Origin: Paradesertivirga mongoliensis
GTDB lineage: Bacteria; Bacteroidota; Bacteroidia; Sphingobacteriales; Sphingobacteriaceae
Assembly (NCBI RefSeq): GCF_024436395.1
Contig: NZ_JAFMZO010000003.1
Coordinates: 744,001 to 808,000 of the forward strand
Reading direction: 5' to 3'
DNA: 64,000 nt
A program made the position numbers and the translations under genes. How positions within the stretch are numbered: position 1 is the first letter of the stretch; every line of letters starts with the position of its first letter. Under the pieces are notes generated by a model that was not told the origin of the DNA, searched no databases, and was given only the letters and a program-made list of their open reading frames with translations. Shown piece by piece: positions 1 to 9,600 of the stretch.

Positions 1-59
1 CCGCAAGAGGCTAGAAAAGCGATCAATACAATAAAAAGAGTAGCTTTTGTAATTTTCAT
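1..59 (-). CDS. N-terminus of a lipoprotein gene, cut by the window edge
   Basis: Only the first 19 codons are visible, reading leftwards out of the window. They start M-K-I-T-K-A, continue as a hydrophobic stretch and end L-A-S-C-G, which is a signal-peptidase II signal with its lipobox cysteine at the very edge. That is enough to call an exported lipoprotein, but the mature protein is outside the window and its function cannot be given. The reading is short, so chance is possible. The combination of basic start, hydrophobic core and lipobox makes chance unlikely. Confidence 0.6.
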   Translation of the reverse strand, partial: MKITKATLFIVLIAFLASC

Positions 60-402
60 GACTTGTAAAAATTGCTATACGTTTAATTTAATGTTAACTC
101 CGCCAATTAGTTCATTTCAGGACTAACAATCATGCTGATATTATGTTAGCAATAAAATGAATGATGCCCAGATTATTCCGAGCATCCAAAAGTATTAAGC
201 CAATGTTAATTAAAGCAGCAGACTGTGTTAAGTTTATGTTAAGCAACAACCAAATATTACCATTGCATATCATTGATCTGGTGGTCGAGCCTATAAACCA
301 ATATCACGCTGCCTATACGTATATCCGACCGAAATAAAACAATAATTATTTGATTTTCAATAAATTAACCGTATTTTTAATTACCACTAAATTAATCTCG
401 TT
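60..402. other. AT-rich intergenic stretch, no gene seen
   Basis: This stretch separates the leftward lipoprotein start from the first small rightward ORF. It is AT-rich and I found no convincing reading frame, hairpin or TAnnTTTG promoter element in it. It must hold the promoter of the leftward lipoprotein gene. Confidence 0.5.
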
Positions 403-510
403 ATGAAAGCAAACACCCTTATTAACCACGTTGCAACAGCTACCATAGTGGTAGAAGTTATTTTGCTATTAATTGCAATCTTTATCGGGATAAAGATTTT
501 GATCAGCTGA
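403..510 (+). CDS. possible 35-residue single-span membrane peptide
   Basis: A 35-codon ORF from ATG to TGA. The first 14 residues are polar and the rest is one hydrophobic helix containing VVEVILLLIAIFIGIKILI, so the product would be a one-span inner-membrane peptide. No family is recognised. It is the first of three tiny plus-strand ORFs, each with a hydrophobic helix, that precede the leftward SDR gene. Size and composition suit a real small membrane protein, but any AT-rich stretch can imitate one, so the call is weak. Confidence 0.4.
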   Translation: MKANTLINHVATATIVVEVILLLIAIFIGIKILIS

Positions 511-741
511 TATCCGGGGATAATCGTCCCTATTGTTCATAGCACCGGGCCGCCAGAGTGAAACTATCTATTTGGCTAAAACTCTGTCGGTCCGCACAAC
601 TCTTCACGCAGAAACATCTCATGCCCTGGCATGTACTTCACTACTATTGACCTCTTCTGCCCTTCCCGCAGGTATATTGTGTGCGCGTTTCCAAACTTTC
701 TACTCGGTTTTGAGTTATTCAAAGAACTTAACTGACAATAT

Positions 742-858
742 ATGAACAACCTATTCAGAGCACTAATTGCGGGCTATGGCGCAAAAAAACTTGGCGGCGG
801 CTGTCTTTCAACCATCGTTATTTTCATTTTGATCTATTATGCTCTGGGCCATTGCTAG
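742..858 (+). CDS. conserved-looking 38-residue small membrane protein
   Basis: A 38-codon ORF starting MNNLFRALIAGYGAKKLGGG. A polar glycine- and lysine-rich head is followed by one hydrophobic segment rich in Ile and Phe, and the protein ends ALGHC. The head looks like a small uncharacterised Bacteroidota protein that I recall from related genomes. That resemblance is from memory and was not searched. It would sit in the inner membrane with a single span. It does not overlap any better candidate, and no operon partner is evident. Function unknown. Confidence 0.55.
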   Translation: MNNLFRALIAGYGAKKLGGGCLSTIVIFILIYYALGHC

Positions 859-1023
859 AACTAAATAATTTCTGAAACATATTCCGGACTATTACATATA
901 AAGACATCACGCCCTCAACCATTAAGTCAGGTGTGTTTCTTTGGATGGACTGTGCTGAAAGACCTGGAACGCTGACTGATTATTTGCGTTAAGCAACAAA
1001 TCATTTTCATATCTTTATTCAGC

Positions 1024-1155
1024 ATGTTAAAACCTCAGTTGAGCCAGAGCACAACTCTCAGAAGAGCAAGAAAAATTGTTATCCTCCTGGTAGCCTTGTT
1101 AATTATAACAGGATTTGTGAAGTGGCTATTTTCGTCAATGGTGCAAACTCTATAG
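1024..1155 (+). CDS. possible 43-residue membrane peptide
   Basis: A 43-codon ORF with a basic head (TLRRARK), one hydrophobic stretch (IVILLVALLIITGF) and a short polar tail. The positive-inside arrangement fits a one-span membrane peptide with its N-terminus in the cytoplasm. No family is recognised. It ends 54 bases before the convergent SDR gene. It could equally be a chance ORF. Confidence 0.3.
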   Translation: MLKPQLSQSTTLRRARKIVILLVALLIITGFVKWLFSSMVQTL

Positions 1156-1209
1156 AGTGATCAGGGCTTTGCCGCGTGCTTATAATCTTTACAGCAGCCG
1201 GCAATGTTT

Positions 1210-1962
1210 CTAAAAGCCTATCGAATTTCCGCCATCTACGGGCAAGACTACCCCGGTAATATACTTTGCTCCATCGGAAGCAAGGAATAAAGCAGTCGCA
1301 CCGATATCAGCTGTTTCGCCTAAAAAGCCCATGGGCGTACGCGACATCACCTTCTGCTTCCGTTCAGGATCGCTATTCAATGCTTTGGCCGACATATCAG
1401 TTGCGATAAATCCAGGAGCTATCGAGTTAACTCTAATTCCCTTTGGGGAAAGTTCTACAGCCATCGCTCGGGTCATACCATCAATCGCTGTTTTTGAGGC
1501 AGTGTATGCGATCACTTTGGGGATACCATATTGAGATGCCATAGAACTAATATTGATAATTGAACCAGATCCCTTCTCGATCATACACTTTACGACTTCT
1601 CTCGACATTGCGAAAACAGAGCTTAAGTTGGTATGTAAAATGCTTTGAAAATCTTCATCTGTTACATCGCAGAACTCCTTTTTCATATTGATACCGGCAT
1701 TATTAACCAGAATATCAATTTTGCCATAGCGGGCCGAAATATCTTTAACCAATTCGGGAATCTGTTTTAAGTTTCCCAGATCGAAGGAAATAGTCTCGCA
1801 TAAATCGCCAAGATTATTTTTCGCCTGCTGGAGTTTTTCTTTATCACGGCCTATAATGATGGTGAAGATGTCGTTCTTTACATATTCTGTTGCTATCGCC
1901 AGGCCGATCCCCGAAGCACCGCCTGTTACTATTGCGATCTTTTTTTTCTGTATTGATTCCAT
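1210..1962 (-). CDS. SDR-family NAD(P)-dependent dehydrogenase
   Basis: A classical short-chain dehydrogenase of 250 residues, the normal length for the family. The Rossmann glycine motif TGGASGIG is at 13-20, NNAG at 87-90, catalytic Ser at about 140, and the Tyr-x-x-x-Lys pair at 153 and 157. No signal peptide, so it is cytoplasmic. It follows the GH67 gene with a 13-base gap, so both are probably on one transcript under the LacI regulator. From that position it may act on a uronic-acid intermediate, for example as a fructuronate/mannonate oxidoreductase or a KduD-like enzyme. SDR substrate cannot be read from these motifs, and a FabG-like role remains possible. Confidence 0.88.
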   Translation of the reverse strand: MESIQKKKIAIVTGGASGIGLAIATEYVKNDIFTIIIGRDKEKLQQAKNNLGDLCETISFDLGNLKQIPELVKDISARYGKIDILVNNAGINMKKEFCDVTDEDFQSILHTNLSSVFAMSREVVKCMIEKGSGSIINISSMASQYGIPKVIAYTASKTAIDGMTRAMAVELSPKGIRVNSIAPGFIATDMSAKALNSDPERKQKVMSRTPMGFLGETADIGATALFLASDGAKYITGVVLPVDGGNSIGF

Positions 1963-1975
1963 GTTTTGCTATATG

Positions 1976-4126
1976 TTATATCCCTGGTGCGTAGGGAAAT
2001 TCTAATTTTTGATAATACTCTAATGAATGCGCTGGCTTTGGATACCCGGCGGGAACCGGCCTTTTCGAAAATTGCTGAAAATAAAGCACACAGGCATCAC
2101 GCCACCATTGTGCCTCTTTAAATTGGATAGCCAACAATGATTTCACTTGTTCGAAGCGTTCCTTGTCAATTTTTCCTTTTTGCAGGTTCCAGGTGCTCTG
2201 CATTACCTTCACATCGTCTACGCCCTTGTTGTATTTGTAACATAGTTCTTCCCACAACGTTCGGCCCGACTTCATTTTATGATCCCAGGATACATGATGA
2301 AACCACAATAAGTATTCCTCAGGACAGGTATTAATATTTTCGAATTTTGCTTTGACCTCGGGGGCGTACTGGCTTAGCGCATTACTGCCACTACTGGTTC
2401 TATTAAATCCGATTCCAAAAGAATCTGCCTTATGGTAGTATACCGATGTCCAGTCTGCCCTCTCCTTATCTTTAATCCACGGGCCAGGACCATAATGATG
2501 GCTCCATCCCATTAAATGGTGGAGGCCAAGAGGCGTCATATAATTTACTATCGCTTCGCGGGATAACATCATAATTGATCTAGCATCTTCAACAAAACCA
2601 GCATCTTTTGAAAAAGTCAGTTTCAACCAGTCGCCCGCAATCTTTACAGACGAGGCTTCAGGATTCCAAGAAAGCCGCCCAAAAGCGTACCAGTTTGCCT
2701 GTGCAAAGGGATGGCCCGTCCAGTTAATATCATTTCCGATGTTTGAAACACCGGCCATCCCCGTAAGGATATGGCTTTCCAAAGTTCCATCAATCACTTT
2801 CGCCACCGTAGAACCAGCGCCCTGAGCATAGGTATCTGACTTTAGCGTTTCTTCGAACATGGGTGCCAGATAAGCGAGATGAGTGGCGAAGCCGAGGTAT
2901 TCCTGAGTCATCTGGAATTCCATAGCCAGCGGTGTTTTCGGCATAGCTCCAAACAGGGGGTGAAAAGGTTCGCGCGGCTGAAAGTCAATCGCGCCGTTTT
3001 TCACCTGAATCATGACATTGCTTTTAAATTGGCCGTCAAGCGGTTTGAATTCGTTGTAAGCCTGCTTTGCCCTATCGTCCGGCACCTTGTTATCGTAAAC
3101 GAAAGCACGCCACATTACAATTCCACCATGAGGCTGAACCGCCTCCGCAAGCATGTTTGCGCCGTCGGCATGGTTCCTTCCGTAGTTCTGCGGACCGGGT
3201 TGTCCTTCAGAATTTGCTTTAACAAGAAAGCCTCCGAAATCCGGAACCAGAGAGTAAATTTCATCTGCTTTAGCTTTCCACCAGGCTTTTACATTGGTAT
3301 CTAAAGGATCAGCAGTTTTTAACTTCCCTAGTTCTATGGGAGCGCTAAAACGGGCAGTTAAATACACTTTAATCCCGTAAGGCCTGAAAACATTTGCCAG
3401 GGCCGCAACTTTGGCCAGGTATTCTTTACTCAGGATCAAGGCATTAGCATTTACATTGGTCAAAACCGTACCATTAATTCCTACTGAGGCATTTGCCCGG
3501 GCATAATCCTTATAACGAGGATCAATGTAATCAGGCAGCCTGTGCCAGTCCCATAAGGAAAAGCCCGCATACCCGCGTTCAACTGTACGGTCTAGATTGT
3601 CCCAATGATTTAACAATCGATGGCTTATAGAAGGCTTATCTTCAATAGATAAATTAGCCACGGTTTCTTCCATCTGCAATAGTTTGAGATATGAAAACAC
3701 TCCGTAAAGCACTCCTATATCAGTATTAGCCGTAATAACAGTAACTCTTTTTTGATTGTGGTTCAGGGTTTGGATGATATACCCTTCCCGCCCGACCGAC
3801 CTTAACTTTTCCGACGAAATGAGCCCCTTCAGGAGGCCAAGAGTTACTGGCGTACCGACAAGAATTGCGCCTGGTTTACTAATGGTTTGCTTTTCAGGAA
3901 TACTCATCCCTAATAATCCTCGCAGACCTTGAGTTAACTCAAACTTTGCAGCCCTTAGGGTTTCTGAGGAGGCAGGAAATATTAACTCGGAAGCGGCAGC
4001 CCGATAGGTTTTTAGTTTTGAAGGATTTTTAACCGGATGATATCTTAACCACAAATCGTACCCGTTTTCGGCTTTGAGAAATTGGCTTAAAAACAGGAAA
4101 ACCACAAGAGCTACAATTTTTTTCAT
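1976..4126 (-). CDS. aguA: GH67 alpha-glucuronidase
   Basis: 716 residues, a typical size for GH67 enzymes, which remove (4-O-methyl-)D-glucuronic acid from the non-reducing xylose of xylo-oligosaccharides. The first 19 or so residues form a signal peptide, so it acts in the periplasm. Family landmarks are present: the acid/base region KANSEGQPGP (Glu307), IDFQPREP (Asp381) and MTQEYLG (Glu409). Their spacings match the Glu/Asp/Glu set known in characterised GH67 enzymes. The gene lies 8 bases after the LacI regulator and 13 bases before the SDR gene, forming a three-gene unit. The context points to glucuronoxylan side-chain use, although no GH10/GH11 xylanase is in the window. Confidence 0.95.
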   Translation of the reverse strand: MKKIVALVVFLFLSQFLKAENGYDLWLRYHPVKNPSKLKTYRAAASELIFPASSETLRAAKFELTQGLRGLLGMSIPEKQTISKPGAILVGTPVTLGLLKGLISSEKLRSVGREGYIIQTLNHNQKRVTVITANTDIGVLYGVFSYLKLLQMEETVANLSIEDKPSISHRLLNHWDNLDRTVERGYAGFSLWDWHRLPDYIDPRYKDYARANASVGINGTVLTNVNANALILSKEYLAKVAALANVFRPYGIKVYLTARFSAPIELGKLKTADPLDTNVKAWWKAKADEIYSLVPDFGGFLVKANSEGQPGPQNYGRNHADGANMLAEAVQPHGGIVMWRAFVYDNKVPDDRAKQAYNEFKPLDGQFKSNVMIQVKNGAIDFQPREPFHPLFGAMPKTPLAMEFQMTQEYLGFATHLAYLAPMFEETLKSDTYAQGAGSTVAKVIDGTLESHILTGMAGVSNIGNDINWTGHPFAQANWYAFGRLSWNPEASSVKIAGDWLKLTFSKDAGFVEDARSIMMLSREAIVNYMTPLGLHHLMGWSHHYGPGPWIKDKERADWTSVYYHKADSFGIGFNRTSSGSNALSQYAPEVKAKFENINTCPEEYLLWFHHVSWDHKMKSGRTLWEELCYKYNKGVDDVKVMQSTWNLQKGKIDKERFEQVKSLLAIQFKEAQWWRDACVLYFQQFSKRPVPAGYPKPAHSLEYYQKLEFPYAPGI

Positions 4127-4134
4127 ATGAGTAA

Positions 4135-5187
4135 TTAGATTATTTTTTTAGTAGAGGATTGTCTGACGATCAGTTCGTGCCCCAGAACGGTTGTATGCGC
4201 CGGCCCTATCTCCAGGTTATTTGTTAAATGCCTGATAAGAATGTTTGCCGCGAGCTCACCCATCTCCTCGCCATGATAGTTTATGGTAGTCAGGTTAGGT
4301 TCAACCACCTTCGCTATTGGATCGTTGTTAAACCCGGCGAAGGAAATATCTTCCGGGATTTTAATCCCTTGCTTCTTTAGCTCGAGCATACAAGCCACTG
4401 CACAGGTATCGTTAGAAACAAATACCGCTTCGGGCTTTTTCTCCATGCTTAAAATCTGCACCGCGGTTTCTATCCCTTCCAACGCAGTGAGGTTATTTAC
4501 GATAAGTAATTCATCCGAAAAGGGCAGATTAAATTCCTCCAAGGCATCCCGGTACCCACGAAAACGTTCCGAATAGACATTTCTCGATTGATTGCCGGAC
4601 ACATGCATAATTCTCCTCCCACCTTCCGCGATGAGATGCTTAGTGATCTCGTATCCTGCTTGGTAATTATCGATTATAATATTGGGACATTTAATATGCT
4701 CAAAAATCCTGTCGAAGAATATGACAGGGATCCCCTTTTTTATAAACGCTTCGAAATGGGAAATATCCTGAGTGTTGTAGGCTAAAGAAACCAGTAAGCC
4801 GTCTACCCTGTTATTAAACATGGTTAAGGAATTTTCGACTTCCTTTTTTACTGTTTCAAGAGATTGACTTATAATGAGGTTGTAGCCTGCCTGATTGGCT
4901 ACCTGCTCCATTCCAGCAATGGCGTCGGACATGAAGCTGCTGTTGAGACGCGGCACAATCACCCCGATAGTATTGGTTCGCTGCCTCCTTAAATTACTTG
5001 CCAGCGAATTAAACCGATATCCCATGTCTTTAGCAGCGTCGAAGATGCGCTTCTTAGTTAGCTTACTGATGCCGGGATGATCTTTCAAGCCACGACTAAC
5101 AGTTGCTGCGGAGATATTTAAGGATTTTGCAATATCATAAATGGTGATTTCTTTTTCCGGAATCATACATCGATACAATGCAGCCAC
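4135..5187 (-). CDS. LacI-family transcriptional regulator
   Basis: 350 residues: an N-terminal helix-turn-helix with IYDIAKSLNIS and TVSRGL, the hinge region up to about 65, then a periplasmic-binding-protein-like sugar domain to the end. Members bind a palindromic operator as dimers and release it, or less often bind it, on sensing a sugar ligand. Such a palindrome lies about 40 bases upstream at 5228-5241, suggesting autoregulation and control of the GH67 and SDR genes behind it. Translation may instead start at Met8 (5166), which places the HTH at the usual distance from the N-terminus. The ligand is not deducible; a uronate or aldobiouronic acid would fit. Confidence 0.93.
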   Translation of the reverse strand: MAALYRCMIPEKEITIYDIAKSLNISAATVSRGLKDHPGISKLTKKRIFDAAKDMGYRFNSLASNLRRQRTNTIGVIVPRLNSSFMSDAIAGMEQVANQAGYNLIISQSLETVKKEVENSLTMFNNRVDGLLVSLAYNTQDISHFEAFIKKGIPVIFFDRIFEHIKCPNIIIDNYQAGYEITKHLIAEGGRRIMHVSGNQSRNVYSERFRGYRDALEEFNLPFSDELLIVNNLTALEGIETAVQILSMEKKPEAVFVSNDTCAVACMLELKKQGIKIPEDISFAGFNNDPIAKVVEPNLTTINYHGEEMGELAANILIRHLTNNLEIGPAHTTVLGHELIVRQSSTKKII

Positions 5188-5227
5188 AAGGGTTACAACG
5201 GACTAAGATACAAAAATCAATGCGCTA

Positions 5228-5241
5228 TGCAACCGATTGCA
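5228..5241. promoter_or_regulatory. LacI-type operator TGCAACCGATTGCA
   Basis: TGCAA and TTGCA arms face each other across a CCGA centre, giving the form typical of LacI/GalR-family operators. It sits 41 bases before the annotated start of the LacI gene, and nothing else in the short gap explains it. It is the likely site for autoregulation and for control of GH67 and the SDR. Binding is inferred, not shown. Confidence 0.65.
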
Positions 5242-5303
5242 AAACTTGATGATAAAATTTTTCACATCAAGTTACCAGCTGATTTTAGTTAAAAGATTGC
5301 CCT

Positions 5304-6533
5304 TTATTTAATTTCAACCGCATGATCTGCGGCAACATCCTGCCCCGACCAAATTTTCACGCTCGTCCAGGGTTCAGCTGCAGAAGTCCAAAATTCATCC
5401 GTATCTGCAAGGCCGAGCGGAAGAAAAACATTGGAACAGATATATAAACTTCCGGTAGTAATATAGAACTCTCCCAAACTTGGTTGTGCTCCGTACAGAC
5501 CAATGGTAAGCCAGCCGTCTTTGGTAAATGTAGAGGGCGATTCAAGCGTCTTTTTGATCATTGCGGTTAACGCGCCACGTACCTGTGCAGGTTTTAATGA
5601 GGCTGGTAGTTTTTTTCGAAGGGAAATATCTGCGAGGTGATGAAATACTCCCGCCCTGTAGGTAATCGAACGTCCGCTGGCGGGATATGATCCGTCAGTA
5701 TGGATTAGCCGTTCTAAAATCTCCGCATAGCGCTGATTTATTTTCTCAAGTTTTGGTGCGTACCAGTTATAGGTCTTTTGCTTCGTGTTAACTACTTCAA
5801 GAATAGTGGCGAGATAAGGGTGGATAACAATACTGTTGTAATAATCGAACGAAAAATTCATTCCGTCGGAATACAAGCCGTCGCCGGTGTACCAATGATT
5901 GGCAAACTCTCTCACTGCAAACTCTACCCTAACTTTATCGTATCCTAAATCATACTTGCAAAAAAAGGCTTCGATCATCCCTGAAAATAATATCCAGTTG
6001 GTATATACCGGAATGGTGTTGCGTGTTTTCTTGAAAGCCTCGATCACCTGCTCCTGCACCTTTTTATCCGATTGCTCCCAAAGCCAGGGGCAGCGTACCA
6101 GCGCTAAAGCAACAAATGACGCATCAACCAATGGCTGTCCCCCATCCCATCTCAAATAATCTTTAGAATTCGGGTTAACAGAATTGGCAAGGCCTTTTAA
6201 CGCCCATTGGCGGTACTGATTCCTTAGAGTGATTTCTTCCTTTGTTCCGCCTTCCAAATTTAGCCAGGGCGATATTCCACTCAACGTACGCCCGAAAGCT
6301 TCTAAATAAGAAACTGAGGTTCTTGACTGCGGATTGTCTATGTTTTTGGATAACACAACGGGCATTTTTTCTTTCAACTGCTCTGTCGCAATATTTGACA
6401 GCACCGGCCGGGCAATTTTATCCATATAAGCGAGCCAAACTTTGCGGTCGGCCGCGGATGTTTTGGACGTTTGCGCAGAGCTTAAACTCGAAATAAAGAA
6501 CAAGCAAACAGAAGCTAAAATAATTTTTTTCAT
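5304..6533 (-). CDS. secreted DUF2264-family protein
   Basis: 409 residues with an N-terminal signal peptide ending near SLSSAQ, so it is exported to the periplasm or beyond. The body matches my recollection of the DUF2264 family (PF10022): residues around RKVWLAYMDKIARPVL, the GGQPLVDASF segment and the WYTGDGLYSDG segment. The aromatic-rich, mostly helical character suggests an alpha/alpha-toroid carbohydrate-active fold, but this is inference and no activity is assigned here. It lies between HTCS-1 and the LacI-GH67-SDR unit, with its own candidate promoter (6586-6593) and a 12-base palindrome in the leader, so it is probably a separate transcription unit. Confidence 0.85.
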   Translation of the reverse strand: MKKIILASVCLFFISSLSSAQTSKTSAADRKVWLAYMDKIARPVLSNIATEQLKEKMPVVLSKNIDNPQSRTSVSYLEAFGRTLSGISPWLNLEGGTKEEITLRNQYRQWALKGLANSVNPNSKDYLRWDGGQPLVDASFVALALVRCPWLWEQSDKKVQEQVIEAFKKTRNTIPVYTNWILFSGMIEAFFCKYDLGYDKVRVEFAVREFANHWYTGDGLYSDGMNFSFDYYNSIVIHPYLATILEVVNTKQKTYNWYAPKLEKINQRYAEILERLIHTDGSYPASGRSITYRAGVFHHLADISLRKKLPASLKPAQVRGALTAMIKKTLESPSTFTKDGWLTIGLYGAQPSLGEFYITTGSLYICSNVFLPLGLADTDEFWTSAAEPWTSVKIWSGQDVAADHAVEIK

Positions 6534-6555
6534 CAGTCTTAAGAATGAAATTTAA

Positions 6556-6567
6556 TTCCGTACGGAA
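6556..6567. promoter_or_regulatory. 12-base perfect palindrome TTCCGTACGGAA in the DUF2264 leader
   Basis: A perfect 12-base palindrome 22 bases upstream of the DUF2264 start codon and just downstream of a TAGCTTTG -7 candidate. That places it at about +12 to +23 of the predicted transcript, where a repressor would block elongation. It could be an operator for a dimeric regulator. The protein that binds it is unknown. Confidence 0.45.
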
Positions 6568-6585
6568 GAATTATACTTTACAAAC

Positions 6586-6593
6586 CAAAGCTA
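6586..6593 (-). promoter_or_regulatory. candidate -7 promoter element TAGCTTTG for DUF2264
   Basis: Read on the minus strand this is TAGCTTTG, an exact match to the Bacteroidota -7 consensus TAnnTTTG. It would give a leader of about 45 bases ahead of the DUF2264 start. No clear -33 TTG is seen at the expected spacing. Confidence 0.45.
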
Positions 6594-6608
6594 AGAATCT
6601 GTTTGGTA

Positions 6609-9600
6609 TTATGTTCTTACGGTATGCGTTGTGTGAAATTTTCTTCGGTATTTTTTAATATAATCTGAAGGGTTCATTCCAAAAACCTTATTAAACTGCT
6701 CCCTAAAATGCTTAATATCCTTTATGCCGACATTATAAGCGGCTTCAGAAACGGTACATTCTGTCGAAATAAACATTTCGGCAGCTTTTCTGAGGCGAAT
6801 GAAACGAATAAACTCGTTAGGGGATTGGCCTGATATAGATTTAATTCTACTGTAAAGGGTAGAGCGGCTCATAGCTATTTTATCGGCCAGAACTTTAATT
6901 CCAAATTGCTTTTCGTTAAGATTTTCTTCAACAATTAGAATACAACGGTCGAGGAACACTTTATACTCGTCGGAAATTTTAGATTTATCCGGTTTTAAAG
7001 TGATGTGATTGAAAAAGTAGTTCTGCAGGTCGCTTCTGCTCTTTAAAATTCCGGCCACACGGGCTATTAACATCTCTCGTTCAAACGGCTTACTTATAAA
7101 ATCTTCAGCTCCGCATTCGATGCCCTTGAGTTTCACTTCGGCAGACGAGCTTCCGGTTAACAGGATCACCGGAATATGATTTAATGCAGGGTCCTCCTTT
7201 ATTCTGGAGCATAATTCTATTCCACTCAGCCCTTGCATCATGATGTCACTTATCACCACATCAGGGATATATTTTTGCACCATCTCAAGTCCCTTATCGC
7301 CGTTTTCGGCTTCTAAAATCTCATATTCTCCTTCAAATAATTGCTTCACATACTGCCTTATCTGAAGATTATCATCAACGATCAGAATTCTTTTATCGTC
7401 AGAATACACCTCCGTACTTTCCGAAACGTTTGTTGGTCGCCCATCAGTTGCCTGCTCCATCTGCGATTCGTCTACCAGCTCTTCCAGGAAAACTGAACTT
7501 TCATTTATCTCTTCAAAGATCATCGCGTCCTTAAAATGATCTTTGCCTTTGCTTAATGTAACCGAAAATGTGGTACCCTGCCCAACCCGACTCTCGTAGA
7601 TTACCGAACCTTTATGGCTCTCGACGAAACTTTTTACCAGAGAAAGCCCGATACCAAAACCACCGGAGGATGCAGAGTTACTGTTTTGCACCTGATAGAA
7701 TTGCTGGAAAATCCGTTCTCCAACTCCATCCGGAATACCTGTCCCTGTATCCTTTACCTCTATGGTTACATTTTGTTCACTTTCAGAAACGCTGATGGTA
7801 ACAGCTCCTTTTTCGCGAGTATTTTTAATCGCATTAGAAATAAGATTGAACAGAATAATTTCCATTTTCTCACGATCGGCGATAATCTCGAGGTTCTCTT
7901 TAACGGTGTGGAACGATAATTCAATATTTTTCTTTCTGGCCTGGTGTGTGAAGCATAAATAAACCTCCTGGCAAACACTACTGATGTTAAGATTTACCAG
8001 CTTAAGTTTGGCCATATCACTTTCAGATTTCCTGAATAATAACAATTGATCTACCAAACTCAGTAATCGCCGGGCATTTCTGTAAATGGTGTTCAGATTA
8101 CCCATACTTGCGTTATGCGAATCGTCGTGCAGCAATTCCTTTGCAGGATTGATAATAAGTGTTAATGGCGTTCGAAATTCGTGAGATACGTTAGTGAAGA
8201 AATTGATCTTTTTCTCGTGCAGTTCCTTTTCTTTTTCGGCCTCAAATTGTGCCGCTTTGATTTCAAATTTCAGCTTTGCCTGTCTGGTTCTGTACAAGAT
8301 TAGTGAATAAACAGCTACGCCAATTAAACAGGCATAGATAAAATATGCCCACCATGTTTTATACCATGGCGGAAGTATAATGATATCGATACTGGAATAA
8401 TTGTCTGACCATATCCCATCTTCATTAGATGCTTTGACTTTGAAGGTGTAAGTACCAGGCTCAAGATACCGATAGGTAGCAGATCGTTGTCCTTTTACAA
8501 AGTTCCAGTCCTTATCCAGCCCTTCGAGCATATAAGCGTACTGACCTTCGTGAGGGAAGGCGTAATTCAAGGTTAAGTAGTTTATCGAAAATACCGCCTG
8601 ATGCGGATCCAGCTCAACCTGTTTGGCTTCAGTAACATCTTTAATATTCTCTAACCAGTTCCGGTCCTGGGGCTGCCCGTAGATGTTTAGTCCTGTAATT
8701 AATACTTTTGGAGTTACTGCATTTGCCTTAATCTGGTTTGGATCGAAAAAGTTGCAACCTTCTGTTCCACCAAAAACCATCTTCCCCGAATTGTCACTGA
8801 CTAAAACCGAACCTTCATGAAATTGCCCTGCCTGTAAGCCGTCAGATTCGTCATAATTATAAATTCTGTCCTCGCTAAGGTCAACTTTCGAGATCCCTTT
8901 GTTTGTACTTAACCAAACTTTACCCCGCGAATCTGCCTTAATTGCATTTACCGTATTATTGGCAAGGCCGTTCTTTTCATTATATTTCGTTACCTCTTTA
9001 GTCCGGATATTATAAATCACCAGACCATCGCCCTCGGTTCCAATCCACAAGCGTCGCTTTTTATCCAGATATAAAGCATATACTACATTATTTACGAGGA
9101 TATCATTCTCGGACGAAGACTCAAAAAGCTTAAAAAAAGCGTTCCTTTTAATATCGAAATAATTGACGCCGCCACCATAGGTGCCTATCCACAGATTGCC
9201 GCTTTCATCCTCGGTTATAGCCCTTACATCGTTAGACGCGATGGCGCTGTTGTCGGGGTTCCAGTTATTAAAAGTTTCTGTTTCCGAATCGAAAAGATTT
9301 AAACCTCCGCCATTGGTTCCCACCCAGATATTTTGTTTACTGTCTTCATATATTACCCGCACATCATTATACTTTAAACTATGCGGGTTCTTTGAATGGT
9401 AAGAATACGACCGGAAAGAATCGGATGCTTTATCGTAACGCATCAGCCCTCCTTTATATGTTCCAAACCAAAGCCGGTTTTTGCTATCTCGTAAGGCTGA
9501 TATGACTGCGTTGTCAGTGATACTTCCGCTTCGGCGGTCTGCTCTATAATTTTTTAGAACTTTTCCTTCATCGCTTACCTTATAGATGCCATCTCCATCT

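Noticed and set aside
533..745. 70-codon plus-strand ORF
   Set aside because: Composition is not protein-like, there is no domain or signal, and the better small ORF at 742-858 starts at its end.
1169..1204. TTGCCG/CGGCAA inverted repeat as terminator of the SDR operon
   Set aside because: Only six base pairs with a 24-base loop and no T-run; too weak to list.
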